DNA of 6,450 nt from Anaerolineales bacterium (GTDB lineage: Bacteria > Chloroflexota > Anaerolineae > Anaerolineales > UBA6663): NCBI GenBank assembly GCA_016789165.1, contig JAEURL010000488.1:1-6450 (forward strand), written 5' to 3'. Numbering within the stretch: position 1 is the first letter of the stretch; every line of letters starts with the position of its first letter. A program made the position numbers and the translations under genes. Below the pieces are notes generated by a model. It saw only the letters and a program-made list of their open reading frames with translations. It ran no database searches and was not told where the DNA came from. Shown in pieces: positions 1 to 6,086 of the stretch.

Positions 1-165
1 GGCGTAGTTCTGGACGAGATCCTGGCGCAGGCCGTCGGCCGCGAAGAAGATGACTTTGTCGGCCTTGGGCTGGGCGGTGCCGGCCGCTTGGGTAGCGGCC
101 GCCGGCCCGATGGCCGCTACCAGCAAGGCAACGGCAACGGCAAGATGCAACAATCTTACTTTCAC
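1..165 (-). CDS. Secreted alkaline-phosphatase-superfamily enzyme, N-terminal fragment (runs off the left edge)
   Basis: Only the first 55 codons are inside the window. The reading frame starts at GTG (163-165), chosen because AAGGAG lies 7 nt upstream and the codons that follow form a classic signal peptide: a Lys/Arg-containing start (MKVR), a hydrophobic core to about residue 19, and an Ala-rich cleavage region around residues 22-28. The mature part opens with KVIFFAADGLRQD (residues 37-49). This is the first beta strand and metal-binding Asp (D44) of the alkaline phosphatase superfamily, which includes phosphodiesterases, nucleotide pyrophosphatases and phosphonoacetate hydrolases that use two metal ions to hydrolyse phosphate esters outside the cytoplasm. 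The DGLRxD form is commoner in phosphodiesterase-like members than in classical PhoA. The nucleophile and remaining metal ligands lie beyond the edge, so substrate cannot be assigned. It is the most downstream of the co-directional secreted genes and follows a long leader. Confidence 0.8.
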   Translation of the reverse strand, partial: MKVRLLHLAVAVALLVAAIGPAAATQAAGTAQPKADKVIFFAADGLRQDLVQNYA

Positions 166-172
166 AGGTATG

Positions 173-178
173 CTCCTT
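173..178 (-). promoter_or_regulatory. Ribosome binding site deciding the GTG start at 165
   Basis: On the minus strand AAGGAG sits 7 nt before GTG. The same AAGGAG-N7 arrangement precedes the PhoX-like gene. The site decides the start because no ATG lies in frame near it. Confidence 0.8.
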
Positions 179-205
179 GGGCTTTGAATAACTCCGACGG
201 TTCGG

Positions 206-228
206 GGGCGGCCAGCAGCCGGCCGCCC
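206..228. repeat. GC-rich hairpin just upstream of the left-edge gene
   Basis: GGGCGGCC (206-213) and GGCCGCCC (221-228) form an 8-bp all-GC stem with a 7-nt loop. On the minus strand it ends about 40 nt before the GTG start and has no following U-run, so it looks more like a leader structure affecting transcript stability or translation than a terminator. That role is inference. Confidence 0.5.
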
Positions 229-331
229 GGCTCGCGACGCGTTTTATACCAGGCTGGTGACTTCGAGAGGCGGCCTCCTTTCGCAGCACAGCGGATCGAC
301 GCTCGATAGCCAGAGCGGCAGACAGCCATAG

Positions 332-355
332 ACCACCACAAGCGTGGCCGGTGGT
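332..355. repeat. Inverted repeat in the phosphatase leader
   Basis: ACCACC (332-337) is the reverse complement of GGTGGT (350-355), with 12 nt between. Part of that loop can pair differently (CCAC with GTGG around AAGC), so two mutually exclusive small hairpins are possible. It lies inside the predicted leader. Function unknown. Confidence 0.4.
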
Positions 356-395
356 TGAGCTGATCTTTTACTTCTAGGAATAGGACTGCAAAACT

Positions 396-423
396 ACTGT
401 ATCACGCTTCTTGTTGTGGGCAA
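396..423 (-). promoter_or_regulatory. Candidate housekeeping-type promoter for the left-edge phosphatase gene
   Basis: On the minus strand TTGCCC (418-423) and TACAGT (396-401) are separated by 16 nt, each matching 4 of 6 consensus positions of sigma-70-type elements, with TG one base before the -10 hexamer as in extended -10 promoters. It lies in the local AT-rich patch and would start transcription near 389, giving a leader of about 224 nt. Promoter prediction by eye in a GC-rich genome is weak evidence. Confidence 0.35.
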
Positions 424-562
424 GTGGAGCATGACTTTTTACTGATGCCTGGTGCCGGGCATCACAATCTGGAGAGCGCCTCCACAACGATCCGAGGCCA
501 ATCGCCCGGCGGTCTTAACCGGCGCTCGCCAACGTTTTAATCGTGAGCGGAACCCAAACAGC

Positions 563-601
563 ACACCGGCGGGCCTCCCAATCTTGGAGGCCCGCCGGTG
601 T
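563..601 (-). terminator. Hairpin terminator after the PhoX-like gene
   Basis: A perfect 16-bp inverted repeat, with arms at 563-578 and 586-601 and a 7-nt loop, lies 66 nt past the stop codon of the PhoX-like gene. On the minus strand the stem is followed by GCTGTTTGGGTT, a broken U-rich tail, so it fits an intrinsic terminator with a weak tract. No plus-strand gene ends here and the plus-strand flank has no T-run, so the minus orientation is preferred. Confidence 0.7.
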
Positions 602-666
602 CAGACGGAGGCGATCGGGACGCCGGGTCGGCCGGCCTCCCCGCCGCGATGGGTTAGCGGCGTCGG

Positions 667-2442
667 TCAGGGCAGGCGGATGAGCAGGAGCTGTCCGCCC
701 TCGCGCTTGTAGGTGAAGTCCGGCCCCGGCGGCGCAAAGTTGTCGGCGCCGTCGGCTTTCTCCACCCAGAGGGTGTGGGCCTGGACGTTGATCAGGAACG
801 CTCCCGGCCCGAACGCGGCTGAGGCGTCGACGATGCCGGTCGTCTCCCAGGCCCCCCAATTGCCGGCGCTGCGCCCATCGACGTCGGTGGAGCCGCCGTC
901 GGCCGACTGATCCACCTTGGCCACGACGGCCGGCGCGCCGGCGAAGGGGACGTACCAGAGCCGGGCCGTGGTGGCGTTCGGGTCCGCGGAGCCGACCGGG
1001 AACTGCTGCGAGCTGCCGGGGTCTTCGGTCAGGAGCAGGCCGGTGGCCGTGGTCTCGATGTTGTCGGGCTGATGGACCTCCGCGAGCGTTTTGACCGGAT
1101 TGTCGTCGCCCTCGACGAAGACGGTGAGCGCGGTGACCACCGTCGGGTCGTTGGGATCGAGCACCATCTTCCAGATCCGGCCGTTGGTGGAGCGGAAGTT
1201 GGGCGTATCCAGGCTCTGGGCCGCCGTCCGGCCGCGGCCCGAGTCGACGATGTAGACGACGTTTTCCAGGCCGGGGCGCTTGTCGTAGGCGAGGTCTTCG
1301 ATGCGCACGAACTGGAAGACGTTGTTGAGGTCGCTCCAGTACTCGAGCACCCATTGCGGGCCGTCGATGCCCAGCGGCGCGGCCGTGCGGGGATCAAGCT
1401 GCCAGCTGCCGTTGCTGGGCGGCAGCGGGAAGCCGAAGTCCGCGGCGCGCACCTCGGTGCCGTCCGGCCGCCGGCCGGTGGCAATCATCTTCGGCACCTT
1501 GATGAAGTGGCCGGTGACGACGGCGCCTGAGCCGGGGAGCACCTGATAGTAATTCCGCACGCCGGGCGTGTCCGACACGAACGCCCACAGGTCGCCCTCG
1601 TCGGCCAGCAGCGCGTCGGTGCTGCCGGCGATGTAGGAGTAGAGCTGCGCCTGGGCCGGCACGGCGCCGGCCGGGAACACCCCGCCGGTCAGCGGCCCGC
1701 TGGTGAAGGTGTCATCGCCGGAGAGGACGACCGGATAGCCGTAGCCGGGGATGGCGACGCTGTTTTCGTGGTTGTGCCGGCCCATCCCGTAGAGCGGGTG
1801 CTGCTGGCCGGTCTGGACGTCCAGCGCCACCACCAGCCCGACCTCGCTCGCCGCCGGGTCGCCCAAGGCCGGCGGCCAGGCCAGGCTCTGCCGCAGCACG
1901 TAGTCCGGCGACTCTTCGTTGGTGAACAGGATCTCGCGGTCGAAGCCCTCCCGGCTGGTGGCCAGGTAGTTGGAGCAGAAGCGCTGATAGCCCGCGCTGC
2001 TCGCGATGGCAAACGACCCGTTGAGCACGCCGGCCGAGTGCTGGTTGAGGATCAGCCGGCTCACCTGGGCGTTGTCGAAATCGTTCTCGCCGTTGGCGGC
2101 CGTGGGGTTGGCCGCGTTGTAGGGGAAGGGGACCTGGCTGGTTTCGTGGTTGATGAACAGGTCGACGCGCCCCTGGCCGCGCGGGCGCACGGCAATCCCA
2201 TCGGGGATGGCTTCGTAGCGGAAGCCGCTGGGGAGCACATCGCCGACCGTCAGGAGCGGCGTGATCTGCACGCCGGGCATCACGGCGGTCAGCATGGCGG
2301 GCTGGCTGGTCTGGTACCCGCTGCGATTGTCCCCGGCGGACGCGGCGCCGGCGGGGGCGATCACCAGCGCCGCGATGACGAGGGCGGTAAGCAGGCGTAA
2401 CACCGGCCGGCGGGCGGCCAGGGTTGGCTCGGGAGGCAGCAT
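667..2442 (-). CDS. Secreted PhoX-like (DUF839) phosphatase
   Basis: 591 residues, predicted to hydrolyse phosphate esters outside the cytoplasm. The ATG at 2442 is chosen over an in-frame ATG 69 nt upstream because AAGGAG lies 7 nt before it and a signal peptide begins there: RRPVLR (residues 11-16) resembles a Tat twin-arginine motif and a hydrophobic stretch runs to an Ala-rich site near 33-36. PhoX enzymes are typically Tat-exported. The PhoX beta-propeller motifs appear in order: FINHE (96-100), the only Cys (C156) followed by FTNEE (173-177), GRHNHE (221-226), SGDD (241-244), RIEDLAYD (380-387) and HQPDNI (457-462) with LLLTEDPG (469-476). In PhoX such Glu/Asp residues and a Cys bind the Fe/Ca cluster; exact ligand equivalence is inferred from motif order. 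A C-terminal block, WETTGIVD to VQAHTLW (about 532-559), is also typical of these propellers. It has its own ribosome site and a terminator on each side, so it is probably monocistronic. Substrate, and whether it is a true PhoX or a relative, is unknown. Confidence 0.8.
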   Translation of the reverse strand: MLPPEPTLAARRPVLRLLTALVIAALVIAPAGAASAGDNRSGYQTSQPAMLTAVMPGVQITPLLTVGDVLPSGFRYEAIPDGIAVRPRGQGRVDLFINHETSQVPFPYNAANPTAANGENDFDNAQVSRLILNQHSAGVLNGSFAIASSAGYQRFCSNYLATSREGFDREILFTNEESPDYVLRQSLAWPPALGDPAASEVGLVVALDVQTGQQHPLYGMGRHNHENSVAIPGYGYPVVLSGDDTFTSGPLTGGVFPAGAVPAQAQLYSYIAGSTDALLADEGDLWAFVSDTPGVRNYYQVLPGSGAVVTGHFIKVPKMIATGRRPDGTEVRAADFGFPLPPSNGSWQLDPRTAAPLGIDGPQWVLEYWSDLNNVFQFVRIEDLAYDKRPGLENVVYIVDSGRGRTAAQSLDTPNFRSTNGRIWKMVLDPNDPTVVTALTVFVEGDDNPVKTLAEVHQPDNIETTATGLLLTEDPGSSQQFPVGSADPNATTARLWYVPFAGAPAVVAKVDQSADGGSTDVDGRSAGNWGAWETTGIVDASAAFGPGAFLINVQAHTLWVEKADGADNFAPPGPDFTYKREGGQLLLIRLP

Positions 2443-2449
2443 GGCGGTT

Positions 2450-2455
2450 CTCCTT
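2450..2455 (-). promoter_or_regulatory. Ribosome binding site fixing the PhoX-like start at 2442
   Basis: AAGGAG on the minus strand, 7 nt before ATG (2440-2442). No comparable site precedes the in-frame upstream ATG at 2511, and the 23 extra residues that start would add are not signal-peptide-like. Confidence 0.8.
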
Positions 2456-2480
2456 GTACTTCTGGGGAAGGGTGGGCCGA

Positions 2481-2511
2481 TTCGTAAGCCGACACGCGGA
2501 CCGCACACCAA
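2481..2511 (-). promoter_or_regulatory. Weak promoter candidate for the PhoX-like gene
   Basis: In the 133-nt gap after the S8 terminator, minus-strand TTGGTG (2506-2511) and TACGAA (2481-2486) are 19 nt apart. Both are poor matches and the spacing is long. The position, downstream of the hairpin and about 40 nt before the start codon, is its main support. Confidence 0.2.
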
Positions 2512-2528
2512 GCTGACGTCACCCCGCG

Positions 2529-2556
2529 GAGGGGAGGCCGGCGCCGGCCTCCCCTC
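2529..2556 (-). terminator. Perfect palindrome after the S8 protease gene, probable terminator
   Basis: A 28-nt perfect inverted repeat (centre between 2542 and 2543) begins 20 nt past the protease stop codon. The arms are GAGGGGAGGCCGGC and its reverse complement, giving up to about 12 bp of stem around a minimal loop. There is no U-tract on either side, so it departs from the textbook intrinsic terminator; it could instead work as a pause or Rho-dependent site or as a 3'-end stabiliser. Its place between two co-directional genes favours a transcript end. Confidence 0.55.
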
Positions 2557-2575
2557 TCTGGTTACAAACTGGGAG

Positions 2576-5500
2576 TTACGGTGTGACAGCCTCCACGATC
2601 ACGTCGCCGGTGCCGATCAGGATATTGGTGTCGGTCCGCACCTGCACGGTGCCGAGCAGCACACGGCCCGCCGCGGGCGCCGCATTGGCCGTGACCGTGC
2701 CGGCCACATTCCAGACGGCGCCGGGGGCGCGCAGGGCGTTGGCGTCCGTGACCGCCACCGCGCCGAAGGCGGCGTTGGCGAACACGTCCACGTAGTTGTA
2801 GGTGGTGGTGCCGGACGGCACGGAGTAGCCGTCGATCAGCACGCGCCACAGGCCGGCGGCCGGGCCGGCAATCGTCACCGACTCCTCGGAGTCGCCGTCC
2901 GCGCTCTGGCCGGCCAGCACGCACGTGCCGGAGGTGCAGTTGTAGACGAATAGGTCCAGGTCGGCGGCCGGGTCAGACGGGCTGCCGATGGTGGCGCGCA
3001 GCGAGGTCGAGCCGGCGGCGACCGTGACGTCGAAGACTTGCTGGGCGAGGTTGGCGATCGCGGGCGTGGCGCGGTAGGCGCTGCCCAGGCTGCCGCCGCC
3101 GACCGCGCGCCCGGTGAAGGCGCCGAACAGGTTGGTCAGCGTGTAGGCGCGGGCCACCGGCACGCCCAGCGCGGCCGCGGGGATCACGTCCGGATTGGGC
3201 GCGACGCTGGCGCCCAGGATCGAGACCGCCAGGGTGTAGGGGGCGCTGACGGCGTCCGAGTTGCGGCGGGCGTCGACCGTGATCTCCCAGACGCCGGCCT
3301 GCGGGTTGGACGTGGTGCGGCTCAGGGCCGAGCCGGTGGTGCAGCCGCCCGGCGCGCCGTTGTAGCAGTTGCTGACGGCGTTCGAGTCGATGCTGACGCC
3401 GTACGGGTGCCAGCGCAGGAAGCGCACGGCGCCCAGGCCGGCCGCGCCGCCGCCGGTCAGGTCCACCTTGAGGGCGGGCGTGCCGGCCGGCACGTTGAAG
3501 TAGTAGCTGTGGAACTGGCCCGGCCCGAGGGCGCCGGTCTTGGTGACGGTGAAGCTCGGCCCGGCAAACTGGTCCGCGGCCACCACCACGTTCATGGTCT
3601 GGTAGTCGATGCCCACGGTCTTGGGGTCGTCCAGGTTGAGGATGGCCGAGTGCGCGCCGCTGCTGGCCGGGCTGATGGTCACCGGGAAGGCGACCGGCGT
3701 GTTGAGCGGCAAGGCCACGCTGCCGGCCGAGGTGAAGGTGCCGTCGTTGCCCACCCAGCTGATGGCGTAGCTCACGGGCTTGGAGCCGCCCTTGGTGCGG
3801 ATGAAGGTGTAGGTGCGGGTGTAGCTGGCGCCGGCGGCCACGCCCTCGCGGTCGTTGATGCCCACGCCCACGCCGGGGGTGGCCAGGAAGCCGCTCAGGA
3901 TGGTGTTGACCGGGACGGCGCTGCTGATCTCGGCCGTCTTGATATTGGTCCGCAGCAGGGCCCAGGCGGCGCCCACGTTGATCAGGCCATTGCCCTGTTC
4001 GTAGGCCTGGTAGCGGCCGGTCAGGAAGCGGGCCGTCGAGCTCAGGGCCTGCCGGATCTGGGCCGGCTGCTTCTGCACGCCGGTCTGCTGGGCGGCGCTG
4101 ATCAGCAGGGCCGCGGCGCCGGCCGCCTGCGGCGAGGCCATCGAGGTGCCGTTGAACAGGGCATAGCCCACCGGGCAGACCTGGGCCAGACAGCCCTGCG
4201 GCTGCCAGACGGGGATGGTGGAGATGGCGGCGCCGGAGGCCACCAGGTTGGGCTTGAAGCCGCCGTCCTCACGCGGGCCGCGCGACGAGAAGTAGTGCAG
4301 GTTATCCTGCTCGTACAGCTGCGCGCCGTAGGCGGCCAGGTAGGTGTCGTCTGTGATGTAGGCGCCGATGCTCAGCGCCAGGGTGGCCACCGACGGATCG
4401 CCGATGGTGTTCATGCCCGGCCCGCTGTTGCCGGCCGAGAGGAACATCTGCACGTTGTACTGCTCGATCAGGCGGTTGTAGAGCAGGGCGCGGGCGTTGT
4501 TGCCGTCGTTGAGCGCCGGCAGGCCGCCGATGGACATGTTGATCACGTCCACGTTGCTCTGCTTGGCGGCGTAAATCATGCCCTCGATCAGGGCCGTGGC
4601 CGTGCAGCCGGTGGTGAACAAGCAGGCCCGCACCGAGACGATCTTGGCGCCGGGGGCCGCGCCGCTCATGGCGCCGCCGAACATGGCGTTGGCCGAGGTG
4701 ATGCCGGCCACATGCGAACCGTGCGCCCCGGAGATGATGCCGATGTTGACCACCTTGCGCTGGCCGTCGGTCTGGACCACGAACGGCATGCGCTCGGCCA
4801 CGGCGGTGGCGGGGTTGTCGGTGCCGAAGTAGTTGACGTCGTAGCGGACCTTGTAGTCCGTCATCGCCATGTCGTCGGCGAAGGAGTTGTTCTGATTGGT
4901 GTCGACGTAGACGGTGTTGGCGGCTGTGTCCCACAGGACCGCGAAGCGGTCGGTGCTGTCGCCGTCGCGGTTGACATTGCTGCCCACCTCGCCGCCCAGC
5001 CGCGGGTCGCCCTCGTTAAAGATGGCGATGCGGTACCCGCCGGCGCCGGGGGCCGTGTACGTGACCCCCTGGAAGTCAAAGCTGGGGCCAGCCACCTGGG
5101 CCGTCATGTCCAGCCAGGTCGGGTCGCCGTCGTTGAACGGGTCCGTGGCCGTGACCCAGTCCACGATCTTGCGCTCGCCGGTGCTGGTGGTGAGCAGGCT
5201 GGGATGATCCAGCGTGACGCCGCTGTCCACAATGCCGATCGTCACGCCCCGGCCGTCCCAGGTGGGATGCGCGGCCAGGAATTGCGCGGCGCCGATGTCG
5301 CCGATGGGCATGTAGGGGTTGTTATTCGGAGTGCCGGCCCCGGGCACGGGCTGCGGGATGACGCCCAGGACGCCGTCCGGCTCGGGGCGCGGGTCCTCCA
5401 GGGGCAGCACTTCGTTCAGATCGAAACCCTCCACGCCGGGCAGGCCGGCGGCCGCCTCCACCTGGTCGAGCGGCAGGGCCGCGCGCACGTAGTCGATGTC

Positions 5501-5764
5501 GCCCTCGGTGTAGCCGACGCTGCCGCCCAGGGCCGCCAGGCCGGCGATCACCTTCGCGCTCGCGCCGCGTTGGGCCGCGACCAGGACCGTCACGGTGCTT
5601 TGGCCGTTGGCGCGGGCCTCGGCCAGCAGCTGCCGATCATACTTGGACAACGGCGCCGGGCGGGCCGCGCCGGCCGGGCTGGCCAGGGCCGCGGCCGGCA
5701 GCGCCACGGAGATGATCAGGCTAAGCAGGGTCAGGCTGCGCAGATAGGTGGACACTCGTTTCAT
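2576..5764 (-). CDS. Secreted subtilisin-family (S8) serine protease, tripeptidyl-peptidase II-like, with C-terminal PPC-type domains
   Basis: 1062 residues, predicted to cleave proteins outside the cell. A Sec-type signal peptide covers about residues 1-28 (MKRVSTYLRS, then a hydrophobic core ending ALAS). Residues about 40-120 look like an inhibitor I9-type propeptide. The catalytic domain (about 165-600) has all key residues: Asp180 in GIVDSGV, His348 in GAHGSHVAGI, oxyanion Asn446 in SAGNSGPG and Ser541 in NGTSMASP. Asp and His are 168 residues apart, far more than in subtilisin; such a large insert is the hallmark of TPP II-like subtilases, and here it carries a Ca-loop-like DTNQNNSFADD (288-298). 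A beta-rich region (about 610-735) follows, then two pre-peptidase C-terminal-like sandwiches (about 740-850 and 905-1000, the second with ADLDLFVY) and a 60-residue tail. The eight cysteines form four closely spaced pairs. ATG at 5764 has GGAGG 10 nt upstream. No LPXTG motif or C-terminal membrane anchor is visible, so release to the medium or non-covalent surface binding is likely. Confidence 0.92.
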   Translation of the reverse strand: MKRVSTYLRSLTLLSLIISVALPAAALASPAGAARPAPLSKYDRQLLAEARANGQSTVTVLVAAQRGASAKVIAGLAALGGSVGYTEGDIDYVRAALPLDQVEAAAGLPGVEGFDLNEVLPLEDPRPEPDGVLGVIPQPVPGAGTPNNNPYMPIGDIGAAQFLAAHPTWDGRGVTIGIVDSGVTLDHPSLLTTSTGERKIVDWVTATDPFNDGDPTWLDMTAQVAGPSFDFQGVTYTAPGAGGYRIAIFNEGDPRLGGEVGSNVNRDGDSTDRFAVLWDTAANTVYVDTNQNNSFADDMAMTDYKVRYDVNYFGTDNPATAVAERMPFVVQTDGQRKVVNIGIISGAHGSHVAGITSANAMFGGAMSGAAPGAKIVSVRACLFTTGCTATALIEGMIYAAKQSNVDVINMSIGGLPALNDGNNARALLYNRLIEQYNVQMFLSAGNSGPGMNTIGDPSVATLALSIGAYITDDTYLAAYGAQLYEQDNLHYFSSRGPREDGGFKPNLVASGAAISTIPVWQPQGCLAQVCPVGYALFNGTSMASPQAAGAAALLISAAQQTGVQKQPAQIRQALSSTARFLTGRYQAYEQGNGLINVGAAWALLRTNIKTAEISSAVPVNTILSGFLATPGVGVGINDREGVAAGASYTRTYTFIRTKGGSKPVSYAISWVGNDGTFTSAGSVALPLNTPVAFPVTISPASSGAHSAILNLDDPKTVGIDYQTMNVVVAADQFAGPSFTVTKTGALGPGQFHSYYFNVPAGTPALKVDLTGGGAAGLGAVRFLRWHPYGVSIDSNAVSNCYNGAPGGCTTGSALSRTTSNPQAGVWEITVDARRNSDAVSAPYTLAVSILGASVAPNPDVIPAAALGVPVARAYTLTNLFGAFTGRAVGGGSLGSAYRATPAIANLAQQVFDVTVAAGSTSLRATIGSPSDPAADLDLFVYNCTSGTCVLAGQSADGDSEESVTIAGPAAGLWRVLIDGYSVPSGTTTYNYVDVFANAAFGAVAVTDANALRAPGAVWNVAGTVTANAAPAAGRVLLGTVQVRTDTNILIGTGDVIVEAVTP

Positions 5765-5774
5765 TTTGTGATGG

Positions 5775-5779
5775 CCTCC
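5775..5779 (-). promoter_or_regulatory. Ribosome binding site of the S8 protease gene
   Basis: GGAGG on the minus strand, 10 nt before ATG (5762-5764), a little farther than the 7 nt used by the two phosphatase genes. It is embedded in the word GGAGGCC that recurs in the noncoding parts of this window. Confidence 0.65.
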
Positions 5780-5845
5780 ACTAGATCAACGGTTGCTGTG
5801 CTCGGTTCACCAGGAACGGATGCGTGACGGAAACTGGGTGGTGGT

Positions 5846-5871
5846 AGCGGCCTCCTTTGCTCCGCTGAGGC
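5846..5871. repeat. Overlapping inverted repeats in the protease leader
   Basis: AGCGG (5846-5850) can pair with CCGCT (5862-5866), and GCCTC (5850-5854) with GAGGC (5867-5871). The two pairings cross and share a base, so they are alternatives rather than one structure. They lie about 80-110 nt before the start codon and include the 12-mer shared with the leader at 270-281. Any regulatory role is inference. Confidence 0.35.
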
Positions 5872-5921
5872 ACCCGCCTGATTGGGCGTCGTCTGGGCGC
5901 CGCAATCGGGATGACGGCCGG

Positions 5922-5947
5922 CCGGCGCGCGGATGCCCGCGGGCCGG
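5922..5947. repeat. GC-rich hairpin upstream of the protease
   Basis: Arms 5922-5932 and 5937-5947 pair over 11 positions with one mismatch (5927/5942) around an ATGC loop. No T-run follows on either strand. It may be a transcript-end or leader structure, or chance in very GC-rich sequence. Confidence 0.35.
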
Positions 5948-6061
5948 TGGCGGTTCGGCGATCGGGTGGTCAGCCCGCGCCGGCGTGGAGTTGTGGTTGA
6001 AGTTCTTGGAACCTGAGCGCGGCCCAAGCGGCCGGCTCAGCAGGCGGTTTTGCTAAATGCC

Positions 6062-6086
6062 GGCCAAGCCCCGAGCTGGGCTGGCC
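6062..6086 (-). terminator. Possible terminator hairpin after the proline-rich gene
   Basis: GGCC-A-AGCCC (6062-6071) pairs with GGGCTGGCC (6078-6086) apart from one bulged A, with a 6-nt loop. It lies about 110 nt past the stop codon of the upstream gene, in the right direction to end its transcript. The minus-strand sequence after the stem is only slightly AT-rich and lacks a U-run, so the call is tentative. Confidence 0.3.

Larger units (their letters stand above)
166..562. other. Noncoding stretch: leader and promoter region of the left-edge phosphatase gene
   Basis: About 400 nt between the terminator of the PhoX-like gene and the GTG of the left-edge gene hold no convincing coding sequence; the short open frames here have no ribosome site and no recognisable protein character. 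Visible content: a relatively AT-rich patch at about 361-450, unusual for this window and holding the best promoter candidate; an inverted repeat at 332-355; the GGAGGCC-containing element at 270-281; and a GC-rich hairpin at 206-228 about 40 nt before the start codon. If the promoter call is right, the mRNA leader is over 200 nt, long enough for post-transcriptional control. I could not match it to a known riboswitch class. Confidence 0.6.

Noticed and set aside
88..309. Plus-strand 73-residue frame over the left-edge gene and its leader.
   Set aside because: It overlaps the signal-peptide coding region of the minus-strand gene, has no protein-like character and explains nothing in the sequence.
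515..1354. Minus-strand 279-residue frame overlapping the PhoX-like gene.
   Set aside because: Arg/Pro/Gly-rich shadow in another frame of a well-supported gene, reading through the terminator; no ribosome site or recognisable motif.
2443..2511. Longer start for the PhoX-like protein at the ATG at 2511.
   Set aside because: No Shine-Dalgarno before it, and the added residues would bury the signal peptide. The ATG at 2442 has AAGGAG at the ideal distance.
3038..5827. A 929-codon open frame on the plus strand, antisense to the S8 protease.
   Set aside because: Its translation is a featureless Ala/Gly/His/Arg/Val/Asp-rich chain with no domain or export signal. Long stop-free antisense frames are expected opposite GC-rich genes, while the minus-strand frame carries a complete catalytic set.
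5841..5900. Possible riboswitch (glycine or c-di-GMP type) in the protease leader, suggested by GGAGCAAAGG-like sequence.
   Set aside because: Only a few bases resemble the conserved cores; the required paired elements and tetraloops are missing.
6002..6012. GTTC-TTG-GAAC palindrome resembling a small operator.
   Set aside because: Only 4-bp arms, far from any start codon and a single copy; it does not match a known operator orientation such as GAAC-N4-GTTC.
5793..6056. Plus-strand 87-residue frame between the proline-rich gene and the protease gene.
   Set aside because: Low-complexity Arg/Gly/Pro translation with no ribosome site; it overlaps the minus-strand protease leader structures.
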